Shown: in pieces, positions 1 through 7,273 of the stretch | Layout: every line of letters begins with the position of its first letter | Position numbering within the stretch: position 1 is the first letter of the stretch | Origin: JAFGRR01 sp964563855 | Lineage (GTDB): Bacteria > Planctomycetota > Phycisphaerae > UBA1845 > Fen-1342 | Direction: 5' to 3' | NCBI GenBank assembly: GCA_964563855.1 | Contig: CAZLYU010000016.1 | Span: 1-62,994 of the forward strand | Length of the DNA stretch: 62,994 nucleotides | Program-made: the position numbers and the translations under genes | Notes under the pieces: model-generated | What the model saw: the letters and a program-made list of their open reading frames with translations, nothing else | Databases searched by the model: none | Told to the model about the DNA's origin: nothing

Positions 1-907
1 GCGCACTCTTGCCCAGCGCCCCGCACAGCAGCAGCAGCGAAATCACGCTCGCCGCGTTCACGCCGCCAATCGTCGCCTGCGCGATGTGCTCGGCGTACTT
101 GAACACCACCGCATAGTCGAGCGGGTTCTCACCGGCCTTCAGCACCGACGCACTCGGATCCAGCGGCGACGCCAACACCCAGTAAATCGCGAAGATGCCG
201 AGCAGAAAGCCGAAATCGCCGACCCGGTTGACCAGAAACGCCTTCTTCGCCGCCGCCGCCGCCTCGGGCTTCTTGAAGTAGAAACCGATCAGGAGGTAGC
301 TGCAGAGACCGACCAGCTCCCACCCGAGATACAGCAGCACGAAGTTCCCCGACAGCACCAGCATCGCCATGCTGAAGACGAACAGCGCGATGTACGCGAA
401 GAATCGCTCATACCCCGGCTCGGGATGACCATGATGGTCGCGCATGTAGCCGGTCGCATAAATCACGACCATCGTCGCGACGAACGTGAAAAACAGCAGC
501 ATGATGCTGGTCAGGTGATCCACGAAGAAGTTCATCGCGATCCACTGATCCGCACCGCTGTGCAGCGTGCCGAGGCTGATCCAGTTGAACAGGTGAATCG
601 TGTGTCCGACGGCGCCCTGGTCGCCGCCAGGCCCCGCACCAGCCGAGCCCGTCGCCGCCATTGGTGCGATGGGGCCCAGTGCGTGCCCGTCGGATTCGTC
701 GTGGCTCGACCCACCCGCGCCAAACGAGAGACCGAAGAACAGCAGCAGACCGATCAACGCCGTCAGCGCCGTCCCACCCACCGCCAGCTTGTCCGCCGCC
801 TCACGCCAGCGGTTCGCCGCGATCAAGACGCCGATCGCACCCGCGGCCAGCAGCGGCCACAGCGGCAGCGTCGCGACGATCCCAGCTAACCAGCTCGGTA
901 GCTCCAC
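1..907 (-). CDS. nuoL: NADH-quinone oxidoreductase subunit L (partial, N-terminal 302 residues)
   Basis: This is the antiporter-like proton-pumping subunit of respiratory complex I, in the cytoplasmic membrane. Only the first 302 codons lie in the window; the gene runs off the left edge. Translating from GTG at 907 gives VELPSWLAGIVATLPLWPLL, and further on shows typical NuoL features: FVDHLTSIMLLFFTFVATMV, GYMRDHHGHPEPGYERFFAY, then LYLGWELVGLCSYLLIGFY and FLVNRVGDFGFLLGIFAIY. A Gly/Ser-rich stretch with His and Asp sits between the first two membrane segments, longer than in well-studied NuoL. The start lies 3 bases after the nuoK stop, as expected in a nuo operon. An ATG-only search misses this start. 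Identity is secure; only the exact start is a judgement. Confidence 0.93.
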   Translation of the reverse strand, partial: MELPSWLAGIVATLPLWPLLAAGAIGVLIAANRWREAADKLAVGGTALTALIGLLLFFGLSFGAGGSSHDESDGHALGPIAPMAATGSAGAGPGGDQGAVGHTIHLFNWISLGTLHSGADQWIAMNFFVDHLTSIMLLFFTFVATMVVIYATGYMRDHHGHPEPGYERFFAYIALFVFSMAMLVLSGNFVLLYLGWELVGLCSYLLIGFYFKKPEAAAAAKKAFLVNRVGDFGFLLGIFAIYWVLASPLDPSASVLKAGENPLDYAVVFKYAEHIAQATIGGVNAASVISLLLLCGALGKSA

Positions 908-910
908 GGC

Positions 911-1222
911 CTACTCTTCCCTCAAGTCGGTCCAGGCGGCGGCGTCCAGCGTCCCGCGGAAACGGTACAGCAACACCACCAACGCCAGCGCCAGCGCCGC
1001 TTCAGCCGCCGCGATCGCCAGCAGAAAGATCGCGAATCCATTGCCTTCAAAATTCGGAGTCGTGTTCAACGGGAATCGCGAGAACCCCACCAAATTCACC
1101 ACGATGCCCTGAAACATCAGTTCGGTGCAGAGGAAGATGATGATCAGATTACGCCGCGTGACGAACCCCACCAGCCCGAGGGTAAACAGCGCCGCCCCAA
1201 CGATCAGATAGCCGGCCAACAT
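911..1222 (-). CDS. nuoK: NADH-quinone oxidoreductase subunit K
   Basis: This is the small membrane subunit of complex I, homologous to MrpC, which helps form the proton path next to NuoJ. It is 103 residues, the usual family length, with three membrane helices. The conserved core is visible: LIVGAALFTLGLVGFVTRRN, then IFLCTELMFQGIVVNLVGF with the membrane glutamate, then IFLLAIAAAEAALALALVVL with the second glutamate. Its ATG overlaps the nuoJ stop by one base (TAATG), so the two are probably translationally coupled, and nuoL follows 3 bases after its stop. One oddity is Gln after the ELM motif, where many homologues have Leu or Asn. Confidence 0.96.
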   Translation of the reverse strand: MLAGYLIVGAALFTLGLVGFVTRRNLIIIFLCTELMFQGIVVNLVGFSRFPLNTTPNFEGNGFAIFLLAIAAAEAALALALVVLLYRFRGTLDAAAWTDLREE

Positions 1223-1920
1223 TAAGCTTCACCCAGCTCCTGTGTCTCACCATCCGCCCGCCGACGTGCAATCGCGATCGCACCCACCATCGCCGCCAGC
1301 AACACAATCCCGATGATCTGCACCCCCACCATGTAGTTCGTCATTAGCAACACCGACGTATCCCGCACCGGCTCACGCAACGAAAGCGGCTCACCCGCCA
1401 CCAGCTCCGCAGTCGTCGACGGCGTCAGCAGTTGCACCGAGAGCACCCCGAGCAGCAGGAATCCGCTCAGCACCCCCATGAACGGGGTCCGCGCACGCTT
1501 GTCGTAGATCGCGGCGCTGCTCTGCTGCGAAAGCATGATCACGAACACGTACGTCACGAGAATCGCGCCGCCGTAGATGATCAGGATCGCCGCCCCCACG
1601 AAAGCCGCGTCCGCCAACCACGCGAGCCCGGTCGTCGAAACCACCACCAAAATGAAATACAGGGCGCTGTACACTGGTTTCGGTTGCGTGATCATTGCGA
1701 CCGCGCCGTAGAGGCCCACGACGGACAAGACGACAAACACCCAGGCCGATGGCCCGAACACGCGGTTCGCCAGCAGCAAGACCAGGCTGGCCAGCCCCAA
1801 CGCGGCCAGCAACGCCCCGAAATGCGTCGAGGACGCTCGGCCGCCGGGCATCATGAGGTAGATGCCGACGCCGCCTAACGCGAGCGTGCTCAGCAAAAAT
1901 GCAAGTAACACCGCGTCCAT
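1222..1920 (-). CDS. nuoJ: NADH-quinone oxidoreductase subunit J
   Basis: This is a complex I membrane subunit of 232 residues. The frame is open to 2223, but the residues before the ATG at 1920 are Arg/Gly-rich and do not look like NuoJ. From 1920 the protein begins MDAVLLAFLLSTLALGGVGI, a normal NuoJ N-terminus. The family signature follows: SALYFILVVVSTTGLAWLAD, then AAILIIYGGAILVTYVFVIM, the conserved pi-bulge helix. A last membrane segment near the C-terminus is followed by a short polar tail. It is the first nuo gene visible on this strand; upstream members of a full nuo operon are not in the 235 bases before it, so this may be a split cluster or the start of a J-K-L-M-N block. Confidence 0.93.
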   Translation of the reverse strand: MDAVLLAFLLSTLALGGVGIYLMMPGGRASSTHFGALLAALGLASLVLLLANRVFGPSAWVFVVLSVVGLYGAVAMITQPKPVYSALYFILVVVSTTGLAWLADAAFVGAAILIIYGGAILVTYVFVIMLSQQSSAAIYDKRARTPFMGVLSGFLLLGVLSVQLLTPSTTAELVAGEPLSLREPVRDTSVLLMTNYMVGVQIIGIVLLAAMVGAIAIARRRADGETQELGEA

Positions 1921-2155
1921 TGTGCCCGCAAACTGTCCCGCGCTGCGCCGCGTCGCGGCCGCGTCGATTCCAGCAGTCGATGCCTGGCCGCCGCAGCGGC
2001 GACCCAGGCGTCCGTGGGAGTCACGCGGTGATCGCCTCAGCCCGACATCAACCGACATCCCAACGGGGCGGTGACTATAGCGACGCCGCCCACCTGTCGC
2101 CACCGAGTCGGCTTGCCAAAAACGCCGACGCTGCGCCGCGCGGGGCCGCGACCGA

Positions 2156-2569
2156 ATGAGCGCCAAGCCGCCGACCACGCCGATCAACCCAGGCGGGCCG
2201 CGTGAGCCGCGTGAGCCGCCCACCGCGACGAACGGCGGCCCCCCACTGCTCCACCCCTATCACTACGTCGCGATCGTCTTGCTCGGCGCCGCCGACATCG
2301 CACTGACGCGCTTGATCATCGCGCTCGGGGGCCGCGAGGTGAACAGCCTCGCGCTTTGGGTGCTTCGACATTTCGATATCTATGGGCTCGTGATCTACAA
2401 GTTCGCGCTCATCGTCGTCGTCGTGTTGATCTGCGAAGCCATCGGACGCCGCAAGCCGCCGGTGGCCACCCGGCTCGCCGAGTGGGCGATCGCGCTCACC
2501 GCGGTGCCCGTGGTGGTTTCGATCGTTCAACTGGTGCACGTCGCGGCCCGCGCCTCCGCCGCTGCGTGA
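2156..2569 (+). CDS. small membrane protein, DUF5658-like
   Basis: The protein has 137 residues with a Pro-rich cytoplasmic start (1-30) and three likely membrane segments: about 34-55 (YVAIVLLGAADIALTRLIIA), 78-98 (YGLVIYKFALIVVVVLICEA) and 108-130. The pattern of a first helix with a polar xADxxLT element, a G-x-E-x-N-x-L loop (GGREVNSLALWVL) and a helix containing YK resembles the DUF5658 family, whose function is unknown. It points away from the nuo operon and precedes the selenoprotein gene by about 170 bases with no obvious shared promoter. No enzymatic residues can be identified. The family name is from memory of the pattern, not a search. Confidence 0.6.
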   Translation: MSAKPPTTPINPGGPREPREPPTATNGGPPLLHPYHYVAIVLLGAADIALTRLIIALGGREVNSLALWVLRHFDIYGLVIYKFALIVVVVLICEAIGRRKPPVATRLAEWAIALTAVPVVVSIVQLVHVAARASAAA

Positions 2570-2738
2570 TCGCGTCGCCGCCGCGGGGCGCGCGTTGCCA
2601 ATGCGGGATCGCAGCGGCCGACCCACGGTCTCGCCCCTGCATGTCGCTCAACGTTGGCCCCGCCGCCGCCGATCAGTATCATCCGCCTGTCGGACCCCGA
2701 TCAAGCTTACGAACGATGTTCTGAAGGAGTGCTTTTCC

Positions 2739-2969
2739 GTGACGATCAAGATCACCTACTGCCAGCAGTGAAACTACCTGCCCAGAGCCTCCAGTTTGGC
2801 GGCTGAAATCAAAGACACATTCGATGTCGACCCCGAAATGAAGCCCGGCGCCGGCGGAATCTTCGACGTCCACGTCGACGGCGAGCTCATCTTCAGCAAG
2901 CACCAAGTCGGTCGCTTCCCCGAAAACGATGAAGTTCTAGACGCGATCCAGAAAATCGCGCCCGACTAG
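2739..2969 (+). CDS. SelW/Rdx-family selenoprotein (UGA at codon 11 read as selenocysteine)
   Basis: This is a 76-residue thioredoxin-like Rdx-family protein (SelT/SelW/SelH group), a probable thiol-selenol oxidoreductase. From GTG at 2739 it reads VTIKITYCQQ, then UGA at 2769-2771, then NYLPRASSLA. The UGA falls exactly at the second position of the CxxU/CxxC redox motif that Rdx proteins carry after their first beta strand, followed by the usual N/R-Y-x-P-R-A. Downstream, PGAGGIFDVHVDG and GRFPENDEVLDAI match the family's G-x-F-x-V and G-R-F-P elements. A good ribosome site (AAGGAGT, about 2724-2730) precedes the GTG. A SECIS-like hairpin follows the UGA. Standard gene finders would drop or truncate this gene. 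The alternative, a disabled copy with a true stop, is unlikely because the frame stays intact and family-like to a TAG at 2967. Confidence 0.88.
2772..2803 (+). promoter_or_regulatory. bacterial SECIS-like element downstream of the Sec UGA
   Basis: Immediately after the UGA, GCCTCC (2787-2792) pairs with GGCGGC (2798-2803) around the loop AGTTT; one U-C mismatch sits mid-stem. The loop starts 21 bases after the UGA and has G at its second position. Both agree with the bacterial SECIS rules (loop about 16-37 bases after UGA, a G in the first two loop positions, U-rich loop). This is the structure SelB would need to decode the UGA. SelB, SelA and SelD genes are not in the window. Confidence 0.7.
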
Positions 2970-3007
2970 ACCGCGCGTCCTCACTCTCGTCGGCCGCAAC
3001 GCGCACG

Positions 3008-3034
3008 GAGCGTCAGGCGCCCTGTCTGACGCTC
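3008..3034. terminator. perfect 9-bp hairpin after the selenoprotein gene
   Basis: GAGCGTCAG (3008-3016) and CTGACGCTC (3026-3034) form a perfect 9-bp stem with a 9-base loop, 39 bases after the selenoprotein stop. No T-run follows, so it is not a classic intrinsic terminator on either strand; it may be a Rho-assisted end, an mRNA 3' stabiliser or an unknown structured element. Confidence 0.4.
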
Positions 3035-3146
3035 GCGGCGCAGCGCGCCGCCTATACTCTCGATCAAGCGACAGCGACAGCGGGCCGCTGAGCCCATCAA
3101 CGCGCGATCAGCCATTCGCAACGCACACCCAAGCACAGGACGCACC

Positions 3147-4040
3147 ATGCTCATCGGCGTCACCGGCGCAACCGGGTTTCTCGGCCGCTACATTGCGAAT
3201 CACCTCACCAGCCAGGGCCACCGGCTCCGCTGCTGGCGCCGGCCGGACAGCAACCGCGACGGCTTCACCCATCCCGCGCAGATCGAATGGATCAAGGGCA
3301 AGCTCAATCAGCCGCGCGACGCCGACGCACTCGTTGAAGGCTGTGACGCGGTGATTCACGCGGCGCTCGAGCGCCCTGGTGCGGGGTTTCGCGGCGCGGA
3401 AGGCGACGTGGTGCAATTCGCCGAAGCCAATATTCTAGGAACACTAGTATTGATAGAAGCGTCTATCGCCGCTCAGGTGCGCAAGTTCATCTTTATCTCA
3501 ACCTGCGCCGTCCACGAACGCATTCTCGAGGACCGCAGACTCGACGAAGCCCACCCCCTCTGGCCGTCCAGTCACTACGGGGCACACAAGGCGGCGATCG
3601 AGAAGTTTGTTCACAGCTATGGCTTGGGCCGTGACGTGGACATCTGCTCACTCCGCCCCACCGGCATCTACGGCTGCGCCACACCGGTGGAACAGAGCAA
3701 GTGGTTCGACCTGGTGCGCGACGTCAAGAACGGCGCTGACGTCTCGGTGGAGCGTGGCGGGAAAGAGGTTCACGCGGCCGACGTCGCGAAGGCGTGTGAG
3801 GTGCTGCTCAGTGCCAAAGGCACGGCGGGGCAGGCGTACAACTGCTATGACCGGTACATTTCCGACTATGACGTCGCGAATCTGGCCAAGGAACTAACCG
3901 GCTCGGCCAGCGCGATTTCGGGTGGGCCCAAACAGCCCAAGCATCAAATCGACACCAGCAAACTCCGCGGCCTTGGGATGACATTCGGCGGGGAGGCGGT
4001 ACTCGAGCAGACTGTGCGCGAGATGCTCGCCCACGCCTGA
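3147..4040 (+). CDS. NAD(P)-dependent epimerase/dehydratase family protein
   Basis: This is an extended short-chain dehydrogenase of 297 residues. The N-terminus MLIGVTGATGFLGRYIANHL carries the dinucleotide-binding G-A-T-G-F-L-G (residues 7-13). The active-site YxxxK is YGAHK at 144-148, and FIFISTCAV supplies the Ser/Thr of the triad. A later LRPTGIYG motif is typical of sugar-nucleotide epimerases and reductases. The substrate cannot be told from sequence; UDP-sugar epimerase, dihydroflavonol-reductase-like and other roles are all possible. It stands alone, converging with parB. A TATACT box at 3053-3058 could be its promoter -10, but I see no well-spaced -35. Confidence 0.82.
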   Translation: MLIGVTGATGFLGRYIANHLTSQGHRLRCWRRPDSNRDGFTHPAQIEWIKGKLNQPRDADALVEGCDAVIHAALERPGAGFRGAEGDVVQFAEANILGTLVLIEASIAAQVRKFIFISTCAVHERILEDRRLDEAHPLWPSSHYGAHKAAIEKFVHSYGLGRDVDICSLRPTGIYGCATPVEQSKWFDLVRDVKNGADVSVERGGKEVHAADVAKACEVLLSAKGTAGQAYNCYDRYISDYDVANLAKELTGSASAISGGPKQPKHQIDTSKLRGLGMTFGGEAVLEQTVREMLAHA

Positions 4041-4083
4041 CGCGGGGAGCTGGCTCGGGGTGGGCTGACGCTGCCGAGGACTG

Positions 4084-5022
4084 CTATTCCTCGACGCCGA
4101 GCGCTTTGCTGAGGCGATCGAACTCGTCGAGGTTCGCGTAGTGGAGGACGATGCGGCCGGACCTGCCGTTGCGGGCGGGTTTGAGGGCGACCTTGAGGCC
4201 GAGGGCGCGGGACATGGCGTGTTCGAGTTCGGCGAAGTGGCGTGAGACGCCCTGCTGGCCCTGCTGCTCGTTTGTTTCACGTGAAACAGCTTGGCGTTCC
4301 TCGACTTCGCCGCGTTTGGCGAGCTCTTCGACCTGGCGGGTGGTGAGGTTTCGGCGGACGGCCATGCGAGCGAGGGCGAGTTGACGCTCTGCGACGACCA
4401 CGCCGGCGATCGCCCGCGCTTGGCCCATTGGCAGCAGGCCTTCGATGACCATGGCTTGGACTTCGCTGTGCAGGGTGAGCAGGCGGGTGTAGTTGAGCAC
4501 GTTGGAGCGGCTTTGGCCGAGGCGATGGGCGAGCGCTTCGGGAGTTGCGTCGAGGTCCTCCATGTAGCGTTGGTAGGCGAACGCCCGCTCGATCGCGTTG
4601 AGGTCTTCGCGCTGCAGGTTCTCGACGAGGGCGATTTCCGCGGCCTCGCGGTCGCTGCAATCGCGGATGACGACGGGGACGGCGGCGAGGCCGGCTTGTT
4701 TGGCGGCGCGTAGGCGGCGTTCGCCGGCGATGAGGTCGTAGCCGTCTTTGGATGAGCGGACGACGAGCGGCTGTAAGACGCCGTGGAGTTTGATGGAGCT
4801 GGCGAGTTCGGCGAGGGCGTCTTGGTCGAAGTCCAGGCGTGGCTGTAGGGGGTTGGGTCGGATGCGGTCAATGGGCAGTTCGACGGGCTTGGCGTCGCTG
4901 TGGGCGGGATTGCTGCCGGCGGGGCCGTTCGCCGCGCCGGACTTTGGAGGGGTTTTTGTTCCGCGATTGCCGACGATGGTGCTTAGTCCACGACCGAGGC
5001 GACTGGGCGCTGCTTTCGCCAT
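4084..5022 (-). CDS. parB: chromosome-partitioning protein ParB
   Basis: ParB is a CTP-dependent DNA clamp that loads at parS and guides origin segregation with ParA and SMC. It has 312 residues. The start MAKAAPSRLGRGLSTIVGNR is the usual ParB tail that engages ParA. The CTPase domain includes IRPNPLQPR and the GERR motif (AGERRLRAAKQAG); the HTH is LGQSRSNVLNYTRLL; a C-terminal dimerisation segment ends in LSKALGVEE. The ATG follows GGAGG by 7 bases. No parA is adjacent, which is unusual because parA-parB are normally an operon. A perfect parS lies inside the coding region (codons for V-S-R-E-T), and two more lie just upstream of its start, suggesting autoregulation. Confidence 0.95.
   Translation of the reverse strand: MAKAAPSRLGRGLSTIVGNRGTKTPPKSGAANGPAGSNPAHSDAKPVELPIDRIRPNPLQPRLDFDQDALAELASSIKLHGVLQPLVVRSSKDGYDLIAGERRLRAAKQAGLAAVPVVIRDCSDREAAEIALVENLQREDLNAIERAFAYQRYMEDLDATPEALAHRLGQSRSNVLNYTRLLTLHSEVQAMVIEGLLPMGQARAIAGVVVAERQLALARMAVRRNLTTRQVEELAKRGEVEERQAVSRETNEQQGQQGVSRHFAELEHAMSRALGLKVALKPARNGRSGRIVLHYANLDEFDRLSKALGVEE
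4273..4288. promoter_or_regulatory. parS: parS site inside parB
   Basis: TGTTTCACGTGAAACA is a perfect 16-bp palindrome identical to the widespread bacterial parS consensus. It is embedded in the parB coding sequence, where the minus-strand codons read V-S-R-E-T. Confidence 0.93.
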
Positions 5023-5079
5023 GACCGATCCTCCATGATCGAAGCGACGTTTTTGTTAATGCAGCCGCGCTTGATGGGC

Positions 5080-5095
5080 TGTTTCACGTGAAACA
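5080..5095. promoter_or_regulatory. parS: parS site upstream of parB (copy 1)
   Basis: A second perfect TGTTTCACGTGAAACA, 58 bases upstream of the parB start, so ParB bound here could also repress or modulate its own promoter. Confidence 0.93.
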
Positions 5096-5104
5096 CTACG
5101 CGAG

Positions 5105-5120
5105 TGTTTCACGTGAAACA
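5105..5120. promoter_or_regulatory. parS: parS site upstream of parB (copy 2)
   Basis: A third perfect TGTTTCACGTGAAACA, 9 bases beyond the previous copy (25-base centre-to-centre spacing, between two and two-and-a-half helical turns). Confidence 0.93.
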
Positions 5121-5404
5121 ACTCTCTCTCAGCCACACACGTGATTTGCGGGCCCTTCACGCACGCTGCGCCTCACGTCGCCAATCTATGAATCATAGCA
5201 TTCGTAGATGGACGGCGACGGCGGCATCGCCTGGAGCCGGGCGTCGACCTCGCCAACTCACCCCCGAATCGGAAGCCTGAAACACGACACGCTAGACCGG
5301 TGCACTCGCCGAGTCCGACTTGCGAAGGACCCGGCGCTGGGCCTACGAGCGTGGGAGCGTGGGCGGCAAACTCGGGTCGGTCCCCGTGGTCGCGTCGTGA
5401 GCGC
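5121..5404. other. non-coding gap between parS sites and the phosphodiesterase promoter
   Basis: About 280 bases with no convincing gene, tRNA or hairpin with a T-run. The short open frames here have no start-site signal or recognisable product. It presumably holds the parB promoter on the minus strand, which I cannot place with confidence. Confidence 0.5.
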
Positions 5405-5433
5405 CTGACGCGCGTGAAAATCGCCCGTATACT
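5405..5433 (+). promoter_or_regulatory. sigma-70 type promoter for the phosphodiesterase gene
   Basis: CTGACG (5405-5410) and TATACT (5428-5433) are separated by 17 bases, a good match in sequence and spacing to a housekeeping promoter. The transcript would carry a leader of about 70 bases before the ATG at 5509. Confidence 0.5.
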
Positions 5434-5508
5434 GCCGCCACGTGGGTCTGCGGGCGCTCGGTGGCGTTTTTCGATCGTCTCTGCCCGCACCTGCACGCGG
5501 AGAGATTC

Positions 5509-7200
5509 ATGTCCGTCACATCGTCAGCCGACGCCGTACCTGCAGCGGCAGCGCCCGCCTCGAACACGCCGCGCCCCGTGAAGGTTGTGGCGCAGCGGGT
5601 GCTCATTATCGGGCTCGACGGCGCGACGTTTGATGTGCTCGACCCGATGATGGAAAGCGGCCGCATGCCGCACCTCAAGCAGTTTGTGCAGCGCGGGGCG
5701 GCAGGGGTGTTGCGGTCGACGATGCCGCCGATCACGCCGGCGGCGTGGACGACGTTCATGACGGGGAAGGGCCCGGGTCGGCACGGGATCATCGACTTTG
5801 AGAAGTACGAGCCGGCGGCTTCGCGGCTCAGCTTTAACAGCACGTACGAGATTCGCGAGAAGACGATTTGGCAGATTTTGAGCGACAAGGGTCTGCGGGT
5901 TGGTTCGATCAACGTGCCGATGACGTACCCGCCGCGGCCGGTGAACGGGTTCATGATCTCGGGCTTTGAGACGCCGAGCATTGACGCGGACTTCACGTAT
6001 CCGCCGGAGTTGAAGAACGAGATTTTCAAAGTTGTTCCGAACTACAACTATCGCACGAACTGGCAGCGGAAGGCGTTGGGGGGTCAGGATGTGCTGGCGA
6101 CGAACCTCGACTACATCTCGAGCAGCTTTGATCAGGGGCTGGCGCTGACGCGCAGCTTTGGGGACCAGTTTGGCTGGGATGTGCTGATGGTGATGTTCAA
6201 ACTGGTGGACAATCTGCAGCACAAGGCGTGGAAGTATCTCGACCCGACGTACAGCCACCAGTATCCGCGTGAGGCGGAGTTGGCGGCGCAGTGTTTCGTG
6301 CGGCTCGACGCGGTGTTGCGCGATCTGTTTGCGTATGCGGAAGCGAATGACGCGCACGTGGTGATCATGTCTGACCACGGGCACGGCAGTTTGGACGGGA
6401 AGGCGCAGGCGAATCTGCTGCTCAAGCAGTGGGGTTATCTGAGTCTGCACTCGCCGCTGAAGCGGGCGGCGACGCGGACGCGACATCTGGCGCATCGGCT
6501 GAGCAAGGGGAAGGTGACGCGGTTTGAGCAGGGCAGTCGGGGGGTGGAGAAGGAGCTGGCGGTTGACTGGGGTCGGACGCGGGCGTGCGTGATGCATGCG
6601 GGGATTTACGGGTTTTTGTATCTCAACGTGGCGGGGCGCGATCCGCACGGGGTGGTGCAGCCGGACGAATACGAAGCGGTGCGCGACGAATTGATTGCGC
6701 GGTTTACGTCGGTGACGGCGACGGGGCCGAGCGGCAAGGAGATCAAGGTATTCCCGGAAGTCTATAAGAGTGAGGAACTCTATAAGTGTGGTCGGGATGA
6801 GAACCCGAATTTGCCGGATCTGATGCTCGTGCCGCAGCCGGGGCTGGCGGTGGTGCGTAAGATTCGCGGGCGTTCGGCGGTGCGGTGGACGCCGCTTTCG
6901 CGGCTGGAGGGGACGCATCGGGTGGAGGGTGTGATGGCGTTCGGCGGTCCGCACGCGGCGGCGGGGACGCGGCTGCAGGGTGAGATGGCGGACATGGCGC
7001 CGACGCTGCTGGCGATGCTGGGGCTGCGTGTACCGGCGGACATGGAGGGGCGGGTGCTGACGGAGGCGTTCAATACGGCGGTCGAGGTGGAGCATGAGCC
7101 GCCGATTCGCAAAGACGCGGAGTCGCACGGTGAGGTTTACAGCGCTGAAGAGCAGCGGATTCTGGAGCAGCGGTTGAGCGATTTGGGGTATCTGGAGTAA
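5509..7200 (+). CDS. alkaline phosphatase superfamily phosphodiesterase (type I PDE/nucleotide pyrophosphatase-like)
   Basis: The protein has 563 residues from ATG 5509, preceded by GGAGAG; an earlier in-frame start at 5461 lacks a ribosome site. The fold signature is clear: VLIIGLDGATFDVLDPM (first metal-binding Asp), TPAAWTTFMTGKGPGRHGI (nucleophile Thr region), and VVIMSDHGHG (metal-binding Asp-His pair). The C-terminal part includes GTHRVEGVMAFGGP and a DMAPTLLAMLGL segment common in this family (PF01663-like). There is no signal peptide, so it is probably cytoplasmic. Planctomycete genomes carry several paralogues with unknown substrates; nucleotide, phospholipid-head-group or glycan phosphate diesters are all possible. 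Confidence 0.85.
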   Translation: MSVTSSADAVPAAAAPASNTPRPVKVVAQRVLIIGLDGATFDVLDPMMESGRMPHLKQFVQRGAAGVLRSTMPPITPAAWTTFMTGKGPGRHGIIDFEKYEPAASRLSFNSTYEIREKTIWQILSDKGLRVGSINVPMTYPPRPVNGFMISGFETPSIDADFTYPPELKNEIFKVVPNYNYRTNWQRKALGGQDVLATNLDYISSSFDQGLALTRSFGDQFGWDVLMVMFKLVDNLQHKAWKYLDPTYSHQYPREAELAAQCFVRLDAVLRDLFAYAEANDAHVVIMSDHGHGSLDGKAQANLLLKQWGYLSLHSPLKRAATRTRHLAHRLSKGKVTRFEQGSRGVEKELAVDWGRTRACVMHAGIYGFLYLNVAGRDPHGVVQPDEYEAVRDELIARFTSVTATGPSGKEIKVFPEVYKSEELYKCGRDENPNLPDLMLVPQPGLAVVRKIRGRSAVRWTPLSRLEGTHRVEGVMAFGGPHAAAGTRLQGEMADMAPTLLAMLGLRVPADMEGRVLTEAFNTAVEVEHEPPIRKDAESHGEVYSAEEQRILEQRLSDLGYLE

Positions 7201-7273
7201 GCGGCTTCGCATGCCTGACTGGGTCGGTTGGGTCGTTGGTTCGGTCGTGAAGGACTGGTGTGGGCGGCTTGGT

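Noticed and set aside
86..889. A 267-codon plus-strand frame opposite nuoL
   Set aside because: The minus strand reads as NuoL throughout; this is a shadow.
2769..2771. UGA as a genuine stop making 2739-2969 a pseudogene
   Set aside because: The codons after it continue the Rdx family pattern to a natural end, the UGA is at the redox position, and a SECIS-like hairpin follows.
5524..7212. A 562-codon minus-strand frame opposite the phosphodiesterase
   Set aside because: Arg/His-rich shadow without motifs; the plus-strand gene has clear catalytic elements and a promoter.
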